Positions 56,866 through 64,000 of a DNA stretch of 64,000 nt are shown here, piece by piece. The DNA is from JBLUOA01 sp048060095 (lineage in GTDB: Bacteria > Pseudomonadota > Alphaproteobacteria > Rhodobacterales > Rhodobacteraceae). Within the stretch, counting starts at the first letter, position 1, and each line of letters begins with the position of its first letter. The stretch covers positions 186,001-250,000 of the forward strand of contig NZ_JBLUOA010000002.1 in NCBI RefSeq assembly GCF_048060095.1, given 5' to 3'. Under the pieces are notes generated by a model. The model saw only the letters and a program-made list of their open reading frames with translations. It was not told the origin of the DNA and did not search any database. Position numbers and translations under genes: made by a program.

Positions 56866-58224
56866 TCAAGTTTCTCTCACCGGAGTCTTCATCGTTACAA
56901 GTTCCTCCGACATGGTTGGGTGGACCGCGACGGTGCGGTCAAAGTCCTCTTTCGTGGCCCCCATCTTTACGGCGATCCCGGCGAGCTGGATCAACTCACC
57001 CGCGTGATCCGCGACGATATGGCAGCCAAGCACGCGGCGATCAGCCTTCGACACGATCAGCTTCATGTAAACCTTATCCTCGCGCCCGGCAAAGGCGGAT
57101 TGCATTCCCTTGAAGCGGGTTTCGTAGACCTCAATCGGGCCTTCGTCACGCGCGTCCTCCTCGCTCATGCCGATTGTGCCGAGTTCGGGCTGCGTGAAAA
57201 CCGCCGAGGGAACAAGGTGGTGGTCGACAGGTGTTGGGTTATCCTTGAACACGGTTTCGACGAAGGCCGCGCCTTCGCGGATGGCGACGGGCGTCAGATT
57301 GATCCGGTTCGTCACGTCGCCGACGGCATAGATCGTCGGGACAGAGCTTTGGGAATAATCATCGACCTCAACCTGCCCGCCTTTGCCAAGCGTGACACCT
57401 GCATTTTCCAAACCCATGTCCGATGTGTTGGGCTTCCGGCCCGTCGCGAACATGACCTTTTCGAACATCGTTTCGCGACCGTCGGTATCTGTCACCGACA
57501 GGCCGCCATCGACCTTTTTGATTGTAGTTGCGTTGGTGCGCAGGCGCAGATCGATGCCGCGTTCCTGCATCGCAGCGGCAATATGGCTCGCGCTTTCGAA
57601 ATCGAAGCCGCGCAAGATCATTTCGCCGCGATAGTATTGAGTCACCTGAACGCCCAGCCCGTGAAGGATGCAGGCAAATTCGCAAGCAATAAAACCGCCA
57701 CCGACAATCAGGATCGACTTTGGCAACTCATCCAGCAGAAAAATATCGTTCGAGGTGATCGTATGTTCTGCCCCTTCGATATCAGGCGTGAACGGGTGGC
57801 CGCCGGTCGCCAGCAGGATGTGCTTTGCGGTCACGGTTTGGCCAGTCGACAGTTTGATCGTATGTGCGTCGATCAGTTCGGCGCGGGCGTCAAATGTTTC
57901 AACACCGTTTGATTTCAGAATGTTGCGATAGATGCCTTCCAGCCGGTCAAGCTCCGCATGAAGCCGGGGGCGGAACACTTGCCAATCGAAATCGCCCGCC
58001 TCAACATCCCAGCCATAGGCGCGGGCGTCTTCCATCATCTCGCCATAGCCTGACGCGAACACCATCAGCTTTTTTGGCACACAACCACGGATGACGCAGG
58101 TGCCGCCATAGCGGTATTCCTCGGCCAGTGCGACGCGGGCGTTGCCTTCGGTCGCGGCAAGCCGCGCGGCCCGGACCCCACCGGAGCCGCCACCGATGAC
58201 AAAAAGGTCGTAGTCGAAATCCAT
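56866..58224 (-). CDS. gor: Glutathione-disulfide reductase
   Basis: A 452-residue NADPH-dependent flavoprotein keeping glutathione reduced. The FAD motif is 'FVIGGGSGGVRAARLAA', the redox disulphide Cys43-Cys48 lies in 'GGTCVIRGCVPKK', the NAD(P) motif is 'ILIVGGGFIACEFA', and the active-site His is in 'AVHPTMSEELV' near the end. ATG 58224 gives a standard N-terminus. It lies 14 bases after rpiA, so both are probably cotranscribed; both relate to NADPH and pentose phosphate flow. Confidence 0.95.
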   Translation of the reverse strand: MDFDYDLFVIGGGSGGVRAARLAATEGNARVALAEEYRYGGTCVIRGCVPKKLMVFASGYGEMMEDARAYGWDVEAGDFDWQVFRPRLHAELDRLEGIYRNILKSNGVETFDARAELIDAHTIKLSTGQTVTAKHILLATGGHPFTPDIEGAEHTITSNDIFLLDELPKSILIVGGGFIACEFACILHGLGVQVTQYYRGEMILRGFDFESASHIAAAMQERGIDLRLRTNATTIKKVDGGLSVTDTDGRETMFEKVMFATGRKPNTSDMGLENAGVTLGKGGQVEVDDYSQSSVPTIYAVGDVTNRINLTPVAIREGAAFVETVFKDNPTPVDHHLVPSAVFTQPELGTIGMSEEDARDEGPIEVYETRFKGMQSAFAGREDKVYMKLIVSKADRRVLGCHIVADHAGELIQLAGIAVKMGATKEDFDRTVAVHPTMSEELVTMKTPVRET

Positions 58225-58238
58225 GGAAACCCCAGCCT

Positions 58239-59021
58239 TCAAAGATCGGAAAACAAATTCGCGTTTTCGGCGATGTCGATGCGTTCTTCTTCGACGGTGC
58301 CGGCGTTGATGTCGTGCACCTCAACCTTGCCGTCGCCGTGACCAACAATCACCGCATCACAGATATCTATGAAAAGCCCATTTTCAACAACGCCCGGAAT
58401 CTGATTGATAATCATCGACAATTGCCGGGCATTGCCGATCCGATTGAGGTGCAGATCAAGTATAAAGTTGCCTTCATCCGTCACGAAAGGTGCGTCGCCG
58501 TTCAAGCGCAGAGAGGTCGCCCGGCCCAGAACATCAAGACCGATCAGCGTTTCCTCAACCAGCGCCTTGGTGGTTTGCCAACCAAACGGGATCACCTCAA
58601 TCGGCAAGGGAAATGCGCCGAGGTGTTCGACATGCTTGCCGACATCCGCGATGACGACCATCTGGTCGGACGCGGTCGCGACGATCTTTTCCTGAAGCAA
58701 TGCGCCGCCGCCGCCCTTGATAAGGTTGAGGTCGTTGTCAAATTCGTCCGCGCCGTCAATCGTCAGGTCGAGCCATTTCGCCTCGTCCAGCGAGGTGACG
58801 GTGATACCGACTTGTTGTGCCAGTTCCGCCGTGCGGGTGGAGGTTGGAACGCCGGTGATCTTGAGGTTGTCCTGCCGCACCATTTCGCCAAGGCACCGCA
58901 CCATCCACGCAGCGGTTGAGCCTGTTCCAAGGCCGATCCGCATCCCGCTTTCGACATAGTCACATGCCCGTTTTGCGGCGACAAATTTGGCCCGGTCGAT
59001 TGGCGACAGTTCTCCGGTCAT
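58239..59021 (-). CDS. rpiA: Ribose-5-phosphate isomerase A
   Basis: A 260-residue enzyme interconverting ribose-5-phosphate and ribulose-5-phosphate. Motifs are 'IGLGTGSTAAWMV', 'GVPTSTRTAELAQ', 'DGADEFDNDLNLIKGGGGAL' (catalytic Asp) and 'EKIVATASDQMVVIAD'. ATG 59021 begins 'MTGELSPIDRAKFVAAKRA'. A longer reading frame upstream does not resemble protein and was not used. The length is slightly over the E. coli 219 because of a C-terminal tail. Confidence 0.95.
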   Translation of the reverse strand: MTGELSPIDRAKFVAAKRACDYVESGMRIGLGTGSTAAWMVRCLGEMVRQDNLKITGVPTSTRTAELAQQVGITVTSLDEAKWLDLTIDGADEFDNDLNLIKGGGGALLQEKIVATASDQMVVIADVGKHVEHLGAFPLPIEVIPFGWQTTKALVEETLIGLDVLGRATSLRLNGDAPFVTDEGNFILDLHLNRIGNARQLSMIINQIPGVVENGLFIDICDAVIVGHGDGKVEVHDINAGTVEEERIDIAENANLFSDL

Positions 59022-59237
59022 GGCTGCGACTCCCCAGTGTTTCGTCGGCCTTATACGAAATGTGTCGCTGGGCCGCGAGGGGGGAATTGCATCGAAAGCC
59101 ACGCGATGCCGCAAAGGCGACCGCTCGGCACGGTCCGCAATCGCCGATTCACGTCTGATCTGCACCCCGGCAGGTCGCTTTTCGGGCAGGTCATCGGCTG
59201 GATTGATATAGAGAAGGATCAGGGACAGGAGGATCGA

Positions 59238-59933
59238 ATGCTCACGCTGCATTACGCGCCCGACAACGCTTCGCTGATCGTCCGGCTGGTGCTGGAGGAG
59301 TTGACGCAGCCGTTTGATACGGTCCTGATTGATCGCGCGGCGCAGGAGCAGGCCGGAGAGGCATACCGCAGGCTTAACCCGCGCGGGTTGATCCCGGTTC
59401 TGGAAACGCCTGACGGTCCGATCTTTGAAACGGCGGCTATTCTGCTGTGGCTGTCAGAGGCGTTCGGCAAAATGGCCCCGCAACCCGGCGCGCCTGATCG
59501 CGCTGCGTTCCTATCTTGGCTGTTCTACCTGTCGAACGGGCTGCACGCCGATATGCGGATGTTGTTTTACGGCCAAAACTATGTTGGCGTTGGCAGTGAC
59601 GCTCAGACCTCACTGGCGCGCCAGACCCACGCCCGGATCGACGGGCATCTGGCGCTGTTCGACGAATGCGCTGGCGCTGGTCACGAGTGGTTTTCGGCGG
59701 AGCAACCGTCGATCATCGACTACTATCTCGCGACTTGCTTGCGCTGGCTCGCGCTATATCCCAAACAGGGGCACGCATGGTTCGATATCGACAGAACGCC
59801 GGCGCTGCGCCGTTTGGCCGAACGGATGGAGCAGCGCCCCGCAACCCTTCGTGCAGCGAAAGCCGAAGGGCTTGGCAAGACGCCGTTTTCCGCGCCACGC
59901 TATGCGGAGCCGGAAAGCGGTAGTGCAACATGA
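59238..59933 (+). CDS. Glutathione S-transferase family protein
   Basis: A 231-residue GST. The N-terminal domain has 'LTLHYAPDNASLIVRLVLEEL', 'LNPRGLIPVLETPDGPIFETAAILLWLSE' and the helical C-terminal domain starts near 88 with 'RAAFLSWLFYLSNGLHADMRMLFY'. ATG 59238 follows GGAGGATCGA. It lies 13 bases before sdaA and is probably cotranscribed with it. Substrate unknown; the class is not clear, perhaps beta-like without the catalytic Cys. The 216 bases upstream back to rpiA show no gene. Confidence 0.88.
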   Translation: MLTLHYAPDNASLIVRLVLEELTQPFDTVLIDRAAQEQAGEAYRRLNPRGLIPVLETPDGPIFETAAILLWLSEAFGKMAPQPGAPDRAAFLSWLFYLSNGLHADMRMLFYGQNYVGVGSDAQTSLARQTHARIDGHLALFDECAGAGHEWFSAEQPSIIDYYLATCLRWLALYPKQGHAWFDIDRTPALRRLAERMEQRPATLRAAKAEGLGKTPFSAPRYAEPESGSAT

Positions 59934-59946
59934 AAGGCGATACCTA

Positions 59947-61323
59947 GTGTTCCTATCGGTTTTTGACATGTTCAAGGTGGGTGTTGGCCCGTCGTCGTCC
60001 CACACGATGGGCCCGATGGTCGCCGCTGCGCGGTTTCTTGACCTGCTGCGCGAAAGCCCGTTCAACCCGGCGGGCGTTCGCGGATCGCTTCACGGCTCGC
60101 TCGCCTTTACCGGGGTTGGGCACGCGACGGATCGGGCAACAATCTTGGGGCTGTCGGGATTTCTGCCGGATACCTATGACGCGGAAAAAGCGGATGAAAC
60201 GCTCGCCCGCATTCGGGAAACGAAACTGGTTGAGCCTGAGGGTCTGCCCCCGCTTCGCTTCGATCCTGAAACTGACCTGACGTTTGACTACGGCCCCGCC
60301 CTGCCCGGCCATGCCAATGGGATGATCCTGATGGCGACGGATAGTCAGGGGGACGTCATTCTGCAGGAAACATATTACTCCATCGGCGGTGGTTTTGTTC
60401 TGAGCGAAGATGAACTGGGACAGGACGCGAAAAAAGCGACACCCCCGGGCGACTACCCCTACCCGTTCGAAACAGCGGCGCGGATGCTGAAGATGGCCGA
60501 TGAAAGCGGCCTGTCGATTGCCGAAATGAAACGCGCGAACGAGCTTGTTCACCGGAGCCACGCCGAGTTGGATCACGACATGGGCCGGATCTGGCAGGTG
60601 ATGAACAACTGTATCGAACGCGGGCTTCGGACCGATGGCATTCTGCCCGGAGGGCTAAGCGTGCGACGCAGGGCGAAGGGCATTCACGACGCGCTGGAGT
60701 CTGAACGTGGGCTGAACATGTCGGCCCCGCACACGATCAACGATTGGATGAGCGTCTACGCGATGGCGGTGAACGAGGAAAACGCAGCCGGCGGTCAGGT
60801 CGTCACAGCACCGACCAACGGGGCGGCAGGCGTCGTGCCGGCGGTGATCCGCTACTGGCTGGATCACGTGCCATCCGCGACCGTCACGCGGGTCGGAGAT
60901 TTCCTGCTGACTGCGGCGGCAATTGGCGGGCTAGTGAAGCACAACGCGTCAATTTCAGGCGCGGAATGCGGGTGCCAGGCCGAAGTCGGCTCCGCCGCCG
61001 CAATGGCGGCGGCTGGGTTGTGTGCGGTGATGGATGGAACACCGCAGCAGGTTGAAAACGCGGCTGAAATCGCGCTAGAGCATCATCTGGGCATGACCTG
61101 CGATCCTGTCAAAGGGCTGGTCCAAGTGCCGTGCATTGAGCGCAACGGGCTTGGCGCGATCAAGGCTGTGAGCGCGGCGTCGCTTGCCCTGCGAGGGGAC
61201 GGCAATCATTTGGTACCGCTTGACAGCGCGATTGAAACCATGCGCCAAACCGGTGAGGACATGAGCGAGAAATATAAGGAAACCTCGCTTGGTGGATTGG
61301 CGGTAAATATCCCGAACTGCTGA
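59947..61323 (+). CDS. sdaA: L-serine ammonia-lyase (iron-sulphur)
   Basis: A 458-residue enzyme that deaminates serine to pyruvate. It starts '[24 protein letters not shown]' from GTG 59947, matching the family N-terminus; the ATG at 59968 would remove conserved residues. Cysteine ligands of the [4Fe-4S] cluster are seen in '[13 protein letters not shown]' and '[14 protein letters not shown]'. It is the single-chain form combining the alpha and beta parts. It follows the GST gene. Confidence 0.95.
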   Translation: MFLSVFDMFKVGVGPSSSHTMGPMVAAARFLDLLRESPFNPAGVRGSLHGSLAFTGVGHATDRATILGLSGFLPDTYDAEKADETLARIRETKLVEPEGLPPLRFDPETDLTFDYGPALPGHANGMILMATDSQGDVILQETYYSIGGGFVLSEDELGQDAKKATPPGDYPYPFETAARMLKMADESGLSIAEMKRANELVHRSHAELDHDMGRIWQVMNNCIERGLRTDGILPGGLSVRRRAKGIHDALESERGLNMSAPHTINDWMSVYAMAVNEENAAGGQVVTAPTNGAAGVVPAVIRYWLDHVPSATVTRVGDFLLTAAAIGGLVKHNASISGAECGCQAEVGSAAAMAAAGLCAVMDGTPQQVENAAEIALEHHLGMTCDPVKGLVQVPCIERNGLGAIKAVSAASLALRGDGNHLVPLDSAIETMRQTGEDMSEKYKETSLGGLAVNIPNC

Positions 61324-61344
61324 GGTTGCTGCGACTGTCACGCT

Positions 61345-61378
61345 GCCTCCGGCGGGGATATTTCGGGAAAATGGTGAG
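61345..61378. repeat. Intergenic repeat motif, copy 3
   Basis: GCCTCCGGCGGGGATATTT followed by CGGGAAAATGGTGAG, 21 bases after the sdaA stop. Its first 19 bases are identical to copy 1 at 27041. Confidence 0.75.
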
Positions 61379-61430
61379 AGTGGTGCGTTTCAGGTTTGTG
61401 TGTCCGGGAGTGGCGCAATAGCGTAGCGCG

Positions 61431-62405
61431 ATGACACAGGACCGTCCCTTCCTTGGCCTTCTTCTGATGATTGGCTTTTGCGTGCTGGCGCCGCTTGGTG
61501 ACTCCATCGCCAAGGTGCTGGGCGACCGCATTCCGCTTGGCCAATTGTTGATCGTGCGTTTCGCGGCGCAGGCAGTGATCCTGTTTCCGCTCGTCGCGTG
61601 GTTGGGGCTGCACTGGCGCTTCACAGGGCGCGTGCTGCGGCTGACGATCGTGCGGACGGTTCTGCACATCATCGGGATTGGGGCGATGTTCACATCGCTC
61701 AGGTATTTGCCGCTGGCGGATGCGGTCGCAATCGCCTTCGTCATGCCGTTCATCATGTTGCTTCTCGGCAAGTTCGTTCTTGAGGAGGAGGTCGGAGCAC
61801 GCCGGTTAATCGCGTGCTGCATCGGGTTCGTCGGCACATTGCTGGTTGTTCAACCTGCCTTTGCGGATGTCGGCTTGCCTGCTTTGCTTCCGTTGGTTGT
61901 TGCTGTTGATTTCGCGTTTTTCATGCTGGTGACACGGCAAATTGCCAAGGACGTGGAACCTGTCAGCCTGCAGATGGTGTCTGGACTAGTTGCGTGCGTA
62001 ATTCTACTGCCACTGATCTTCGTGGGCGAAGCGGCAGGATTTCCGGGCCTCGGCTTTATCGCGCCGTCGGGAATCGACTGGGCGCTACTGGCGGCGATTG
62101 GCGCGTTGGGGACCGGGGCGCATCTGTTGATGACCTGGTCGCTGCGGTTCGCGCCCTCGGCGACGCTGGCACCAGTTCAATACCTCGAAATTCCGTTCGC
62201 CACCGTGATCGGCTATCTGATCTTTCGCGACTTGCCGAACGGTTTGGCGGCAGTGGGAATCTTCATCACTGTCGGCGCGGGGCTTTATATCGTGTTCAGG
62301 GAGCAGGCCATGTCTCGGGCAGTGCGGCAAGCGTCTCCGCCACCTCACCCAACGCCTGCCGTGGCAGAAGCATCAGCATTTTCGGAGCGTCAAAGCGAAG
62401 AGTGA
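61431..62405 (+). CDS. DMT superfamily (EamA) transporter
   Basis: A 324-residue membrane protein with about ten helices in two EamA repeats; it opens 'FLGLLLMIGFCVLAPLGDSIAKVLG' and closes 'LPNGLAAVGIFITVGAGLYIVFREQ'. The last 36 residues after 'VFREQ' are low-complexity and lie over the opposite-strand thiamine pyrophosphokinase gene, an overlap of 110 bases. Substrate unknown; the 'SIAKVLGDRIPLGQLLIVRF' type is common in alphaproteobacteria. Confidence 0.85.
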   Translation: MTQDRPFLGLLLMIGFCVLAPLGDSIAKVLGDRIPLGQLLIVRFAAQAVILFPLVAWLGLHWRFTGRVLRLTIVRTVLHIIGIGAMFTSLRYLPLADAVAIAFVMPFIMLLLGKFVLEEEVGARRLIACCIGFVGTLLVVQPAFADVGLPALLPLVVAVDFAFFMLVTRQIAKDVEPVSLQMVSGLVACVILLPLIFVGEAAGFPGLGFIAPSGIDWALLAAIGALGTGAHLLMTWSLRFAPSATLAPVQYLEIPFATVIGYLIFRDLPNGLAAVGIFITVGAGLYIVFREQAMSRAVRQASPPPHPTPAVAEASAFSERQSEE

Positions 62406-63012
62406 GAGGAGCGATCACCTCGTTTGACGTGCCAATCCGACCGTCGGGCGCGAATTTCAGCCCTTTGATCGGCCAGCGCAAGCCCCCTGACGTGCCATTC
62501 ACCCGACCGAATGGAAACAGGGACAGGCGGCTACCGTCGGGCAAGTTGAGTTTGATATCCGGTGGGGCCAGAAACGTGATGTCGTCGGCCCCGATCAGAA
62601 CGCAGCGTTTATGCGGGTGCCGGACCAGCGCGTTCAGCGCGGCAAGTTCGTGGTCAAGCCGCGCACCTGCAAAGCCCACGCCAAGGATCAGAGGGGCGGA
62701 AATACGCGTCAGACACTTTTCGAAGTCCGTCGTTTCCTGTTCCGGGATGTAGTGAAGCCGATTCTCGGGGATTACCGCGCGGCTGTCGACATCGAGAGAA
62801 TCGAAATCTCCGATAACCGCTTGTGGCATATGCCCTTTTTCCAGCGCCAGTTTTGCGCCACCATCAGCCGCGACGAGAATCGGGCCAATCGAAAGCGCGG
62901 AGGTAAGCGCGTCGTCGCCGAAACAACCGGCGCCAAGCAGCGTAATTGGCTCCGAATCGTGTACAATGTGGCTTTTCATGGGCAGTTCACGCATTTTGAG
63001 GAGGTTTGACAC
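62296..63012 (-). CDS. Thiamine pyrophosphokinase
   Basis: A protein of about 238 residues that transfers diphosphate from ATP to thiamine, giving the cofactor used for example by the ThDP decarboxylase at 32.6 kb. The TPK marks are 'ILVAADGGAKLALEKG', 'AVIGDFDSLD', 'QETTDFEKCL' and 'LGVGFAGARLDHELAALNAL'. The C-terminal thiamine-binding domain has 'SLFPFGRVNGTSGGLRWPI'. Start is uncertain: GTG 63012 has GAGG upstream; ATGs at 62994 and 62979 lack a good site but 62979 fits family length. Its 3' end overlaps the DMT gene. Confidence 0.9.
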   Translation of the reverse strand: MSNLLKMRELPMKSHIVHDSEPITLLGAGCFGDDALTSALSIGPILVAADGGAKLALEKGHMPQAVIGDFDSLDVDSRAVIPENRLHYIPEQETTDFEKCLTRISAPLILGVGFAGARLDHELAALNALVRHPHKRCVLIGADDITFLAPPDIKLNLPDGSRLSLFPFGRVNGTSGGLRWPIKGLKFAPDGRIGTSNEVIAPLTLRFDAPKMLMLLPRQALGEVAETLAALPETWPAP

Positions 63013-63119
63013 ATTCTGGCCTCAAAAAGATACCGGAAATATCTAAGTTCTGTGCCCTTCTGGGACATAGACATTGGTAAACAGTTTGTTGCTGAATAGA
63101 GAAAGAAAGCGAGCACATT

Positions 63120-64000
63120 ATGGTCGGTGCAAGTAAAATCCTTACGGTTTCATACGGAACCTTCTCCTGCACGCTGGAAGGTTTTGATGATTCCTTTTCT
63201 ACGATGAAGGCGATCGCTGAGTATTTTCGCGATCTCGCCTCAGACGACCGGTATTTCGGTGCCGAACCTGCGACGCCGGATGCAGAAATGCTCGCCCGTA
63301 TTGCGGAGCGTGAAACCCAAAAGCGCGTCGAAGCCAAGCTGGGAAACAGCGGTGTCGTCCTGCGCCAGAGTGAGGCGGAACCGCAGATCGGCCATGTCGC
63401 CTCCGAAGCGCCCGCATATGAGCCGACTTACGAGGCCGAGCAGCCCGCAGATGTAGACCATGACGCTGAGAGCGCTGAAAGCGTTGCTGCGAAATTGCAG
63501 CGTATCCGCGCCGTTGTCGCCCGCAATCAGGCGGTTGAGCCTGCGTTCGACGCCGAAGAAATCGACCCGCTTGTTGAAGGTGAAGATACCGCGTCTGACG
63601 ACGTTTTCGCTGCACCCGCGGCCGAAGAATTCGTCGCCGAGGATATTGCCGAAGAACCGGTGTTTGAAGAAGAAGCCGCTGCTGAGGATTTTGCCCCGGT
63701 TGAAGAAGAAGAAGTTGCGGCTGAACCGGAAGCCGACGAAGAACTGTCGTCGATCCTTGATCGCGTCAGCGATGATGAGCCGGTGACAAGCGAAGAGATC
63801 GCAGAAGAGATTGTCGAGCAGGCCGATACAGGCTCCGTTCTTGAAGAGCTCGCGACGGAAACCGTTGAAGAGTTTGAAGAAGAGGTCATCGAAGAAGAGC
63901 CCGTGGCAGAGATCGCGGAGCCTGAACCGGTTGAAACCGTTGAAGAGCGCGCTGTTGAAGAATCCGTTGCTGAGGAAGCGCCGGAAGCCGTTGAAGAGGC
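63120..64000 (+). CDS. Long acidic conserved protein, 3' end outside the window
   Basis: Open from ATG 63120 to the window edge (at least 293 residues). The first 70 residues form a conserved-looking domain ('[33 protein letters not shown]', core '[15 protein letters not shown]'), followed by an extremely Glu/Ala/Val-rich region likely disordered or extended. Homologues in Rhodobacterales are large and have been called chemotaxis CheA-like, for which I see no kinase motif in this part. Function unknown. It is divergent from the thiamine pyrophosphokinase gene. Confidence 0.75.
   Translation, partial: MVGASKILTVSYGTFSCTLEGFDDSFSTMKAIAEYFRDLASDDRYFGAEPATPDAEMLARIAERETQKRVEAKLGNSGVVLRQSEAEPQIGHVASEAPAYEPTYEAEQPADVDHDAESAESVAAKLQRIRAVVARNQAVEPAFDAEEIDPLVEGEDTASDDVFAAPAAEEFVAEDIAEEPVFEEEAAAEDFAPVEEEEVAAEPEADEELSSILDRVSDDEPVTSEEIAEEIVEQADTGSVLEELATETVEEFEEEVIEEEPVAEIAEPEPVETVEERAVEESVAEEAPEAVEE

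Noticed and set aside
56662..57912. 416-codon open frame on the plus strand opposite gor and hflK
   Set aside because: Opposite to two motif-proven genes; a shadow of high GC third-codon bias.
59425..59946. N-terminal extension of sdaA running through the GST gene
   Set aside because: The family start 'VFLSVFD' at GTG 59947 is complete, and the extension is out-of-frame GST sequence.

Overview
The window reads as chromosomal DNA from an alphaproteobacterium of the order Rhodobacterales (Roseobacter group). This rests on GC-rich coding sequence and characteristic gene sets: cytochrome c next to ctaD, glyQ / DUF6446-like / glyS / PEP-utilising protein, folB-folP-glmM, hflK-hflC-DUF2065-degP, FolE2-type GTP cyclohydrolase, a SAM-II riboswitch before metZ, and an FtsY with a Pro-Glu rich leader. 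The assignment is inference from family and synteny knowledge; no search was run.

Layout. 1-540: a small AlpA/excisionase-like HTH gene beside the 3' end of a tRNA-Leu(GAG), possibly the edge of an integrated element. 0.66-6.3 kb: a peptidoglycan-binding-domain protein, lipB, a membrane-type cytochrome c and aa3 oxidase subunit I, then a small paralogue of the last helices of subunit I with a DUF2244 protein. 6.3-13.1 kb: small genes (DUF3008, GFA, NTF2-like), a DMT transporter, yqeY divergent from carA, and an MshEN-glycosyltransferase fusion behind a CtrA-like box. 13.1-20 kb: a GntR regulator, HAD phosphatase, FAD monooxygenase, class V aminotransferase, two overlapping Lrp/AsnC genes divergent from ilvC, and a second DMT transporter. 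20-30.7 kb, all minus strand: folB-folP-glmM, a SleB-like hydrolase, a PPDK-like protein and glyQ / DUF6446-like / glyS.

30.8-38.2 kb: a secreted SPOR-like/PG-binding/pseudoprotease protein, a ThDP decarboxylase, trkH, folE2, and metZ under a SAM-II riboswitch plus terminator. 38.3-45.4 kb: an alpha/beta hydrolase, a GST, yciB, a third DMT transporter, an MgtC family gene, a periplasmic protein of unknown function, ftsY (broken by two assembly gaps inside hexanucleotide repeats) and a small kinase-like gene. 45.4-52.8 kb: a NuoE-NuoF fusion, an AlkB-like hydroxylase, xseA, purD, an FG-GAP-like protein and a ferredoxin. 52.9-64 kb: degP / DUF2065 / hflC / hflK, rpiA-gor, GST-sdaA, a fourth DMT transporter overlapping thiamine pyrophosphokinase, and the start of a long acidic protein that runs off the end.

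The genes are mostly housekeeping: respiration, folate (folB, folP, folE2), branched-chain and sulphur amino acids, nucleotide synthesis, glutathione redox, envelope quality control and protein targeting. Coding density is high, with many 1-4 bp overlaps. No gene-free stretch exceeds 300 bases. I see no CRISPR array, insertion sequence, rRNA or complete prophage. The least ordinary items are the mini subunit-I gene, the pseudoprotease, the PPDK-like protein with an altered ATP site, the FolB C-terminal fusion, the orphan NuoEF fusion, the metZ leader, and a short intergenic repeat present three times.
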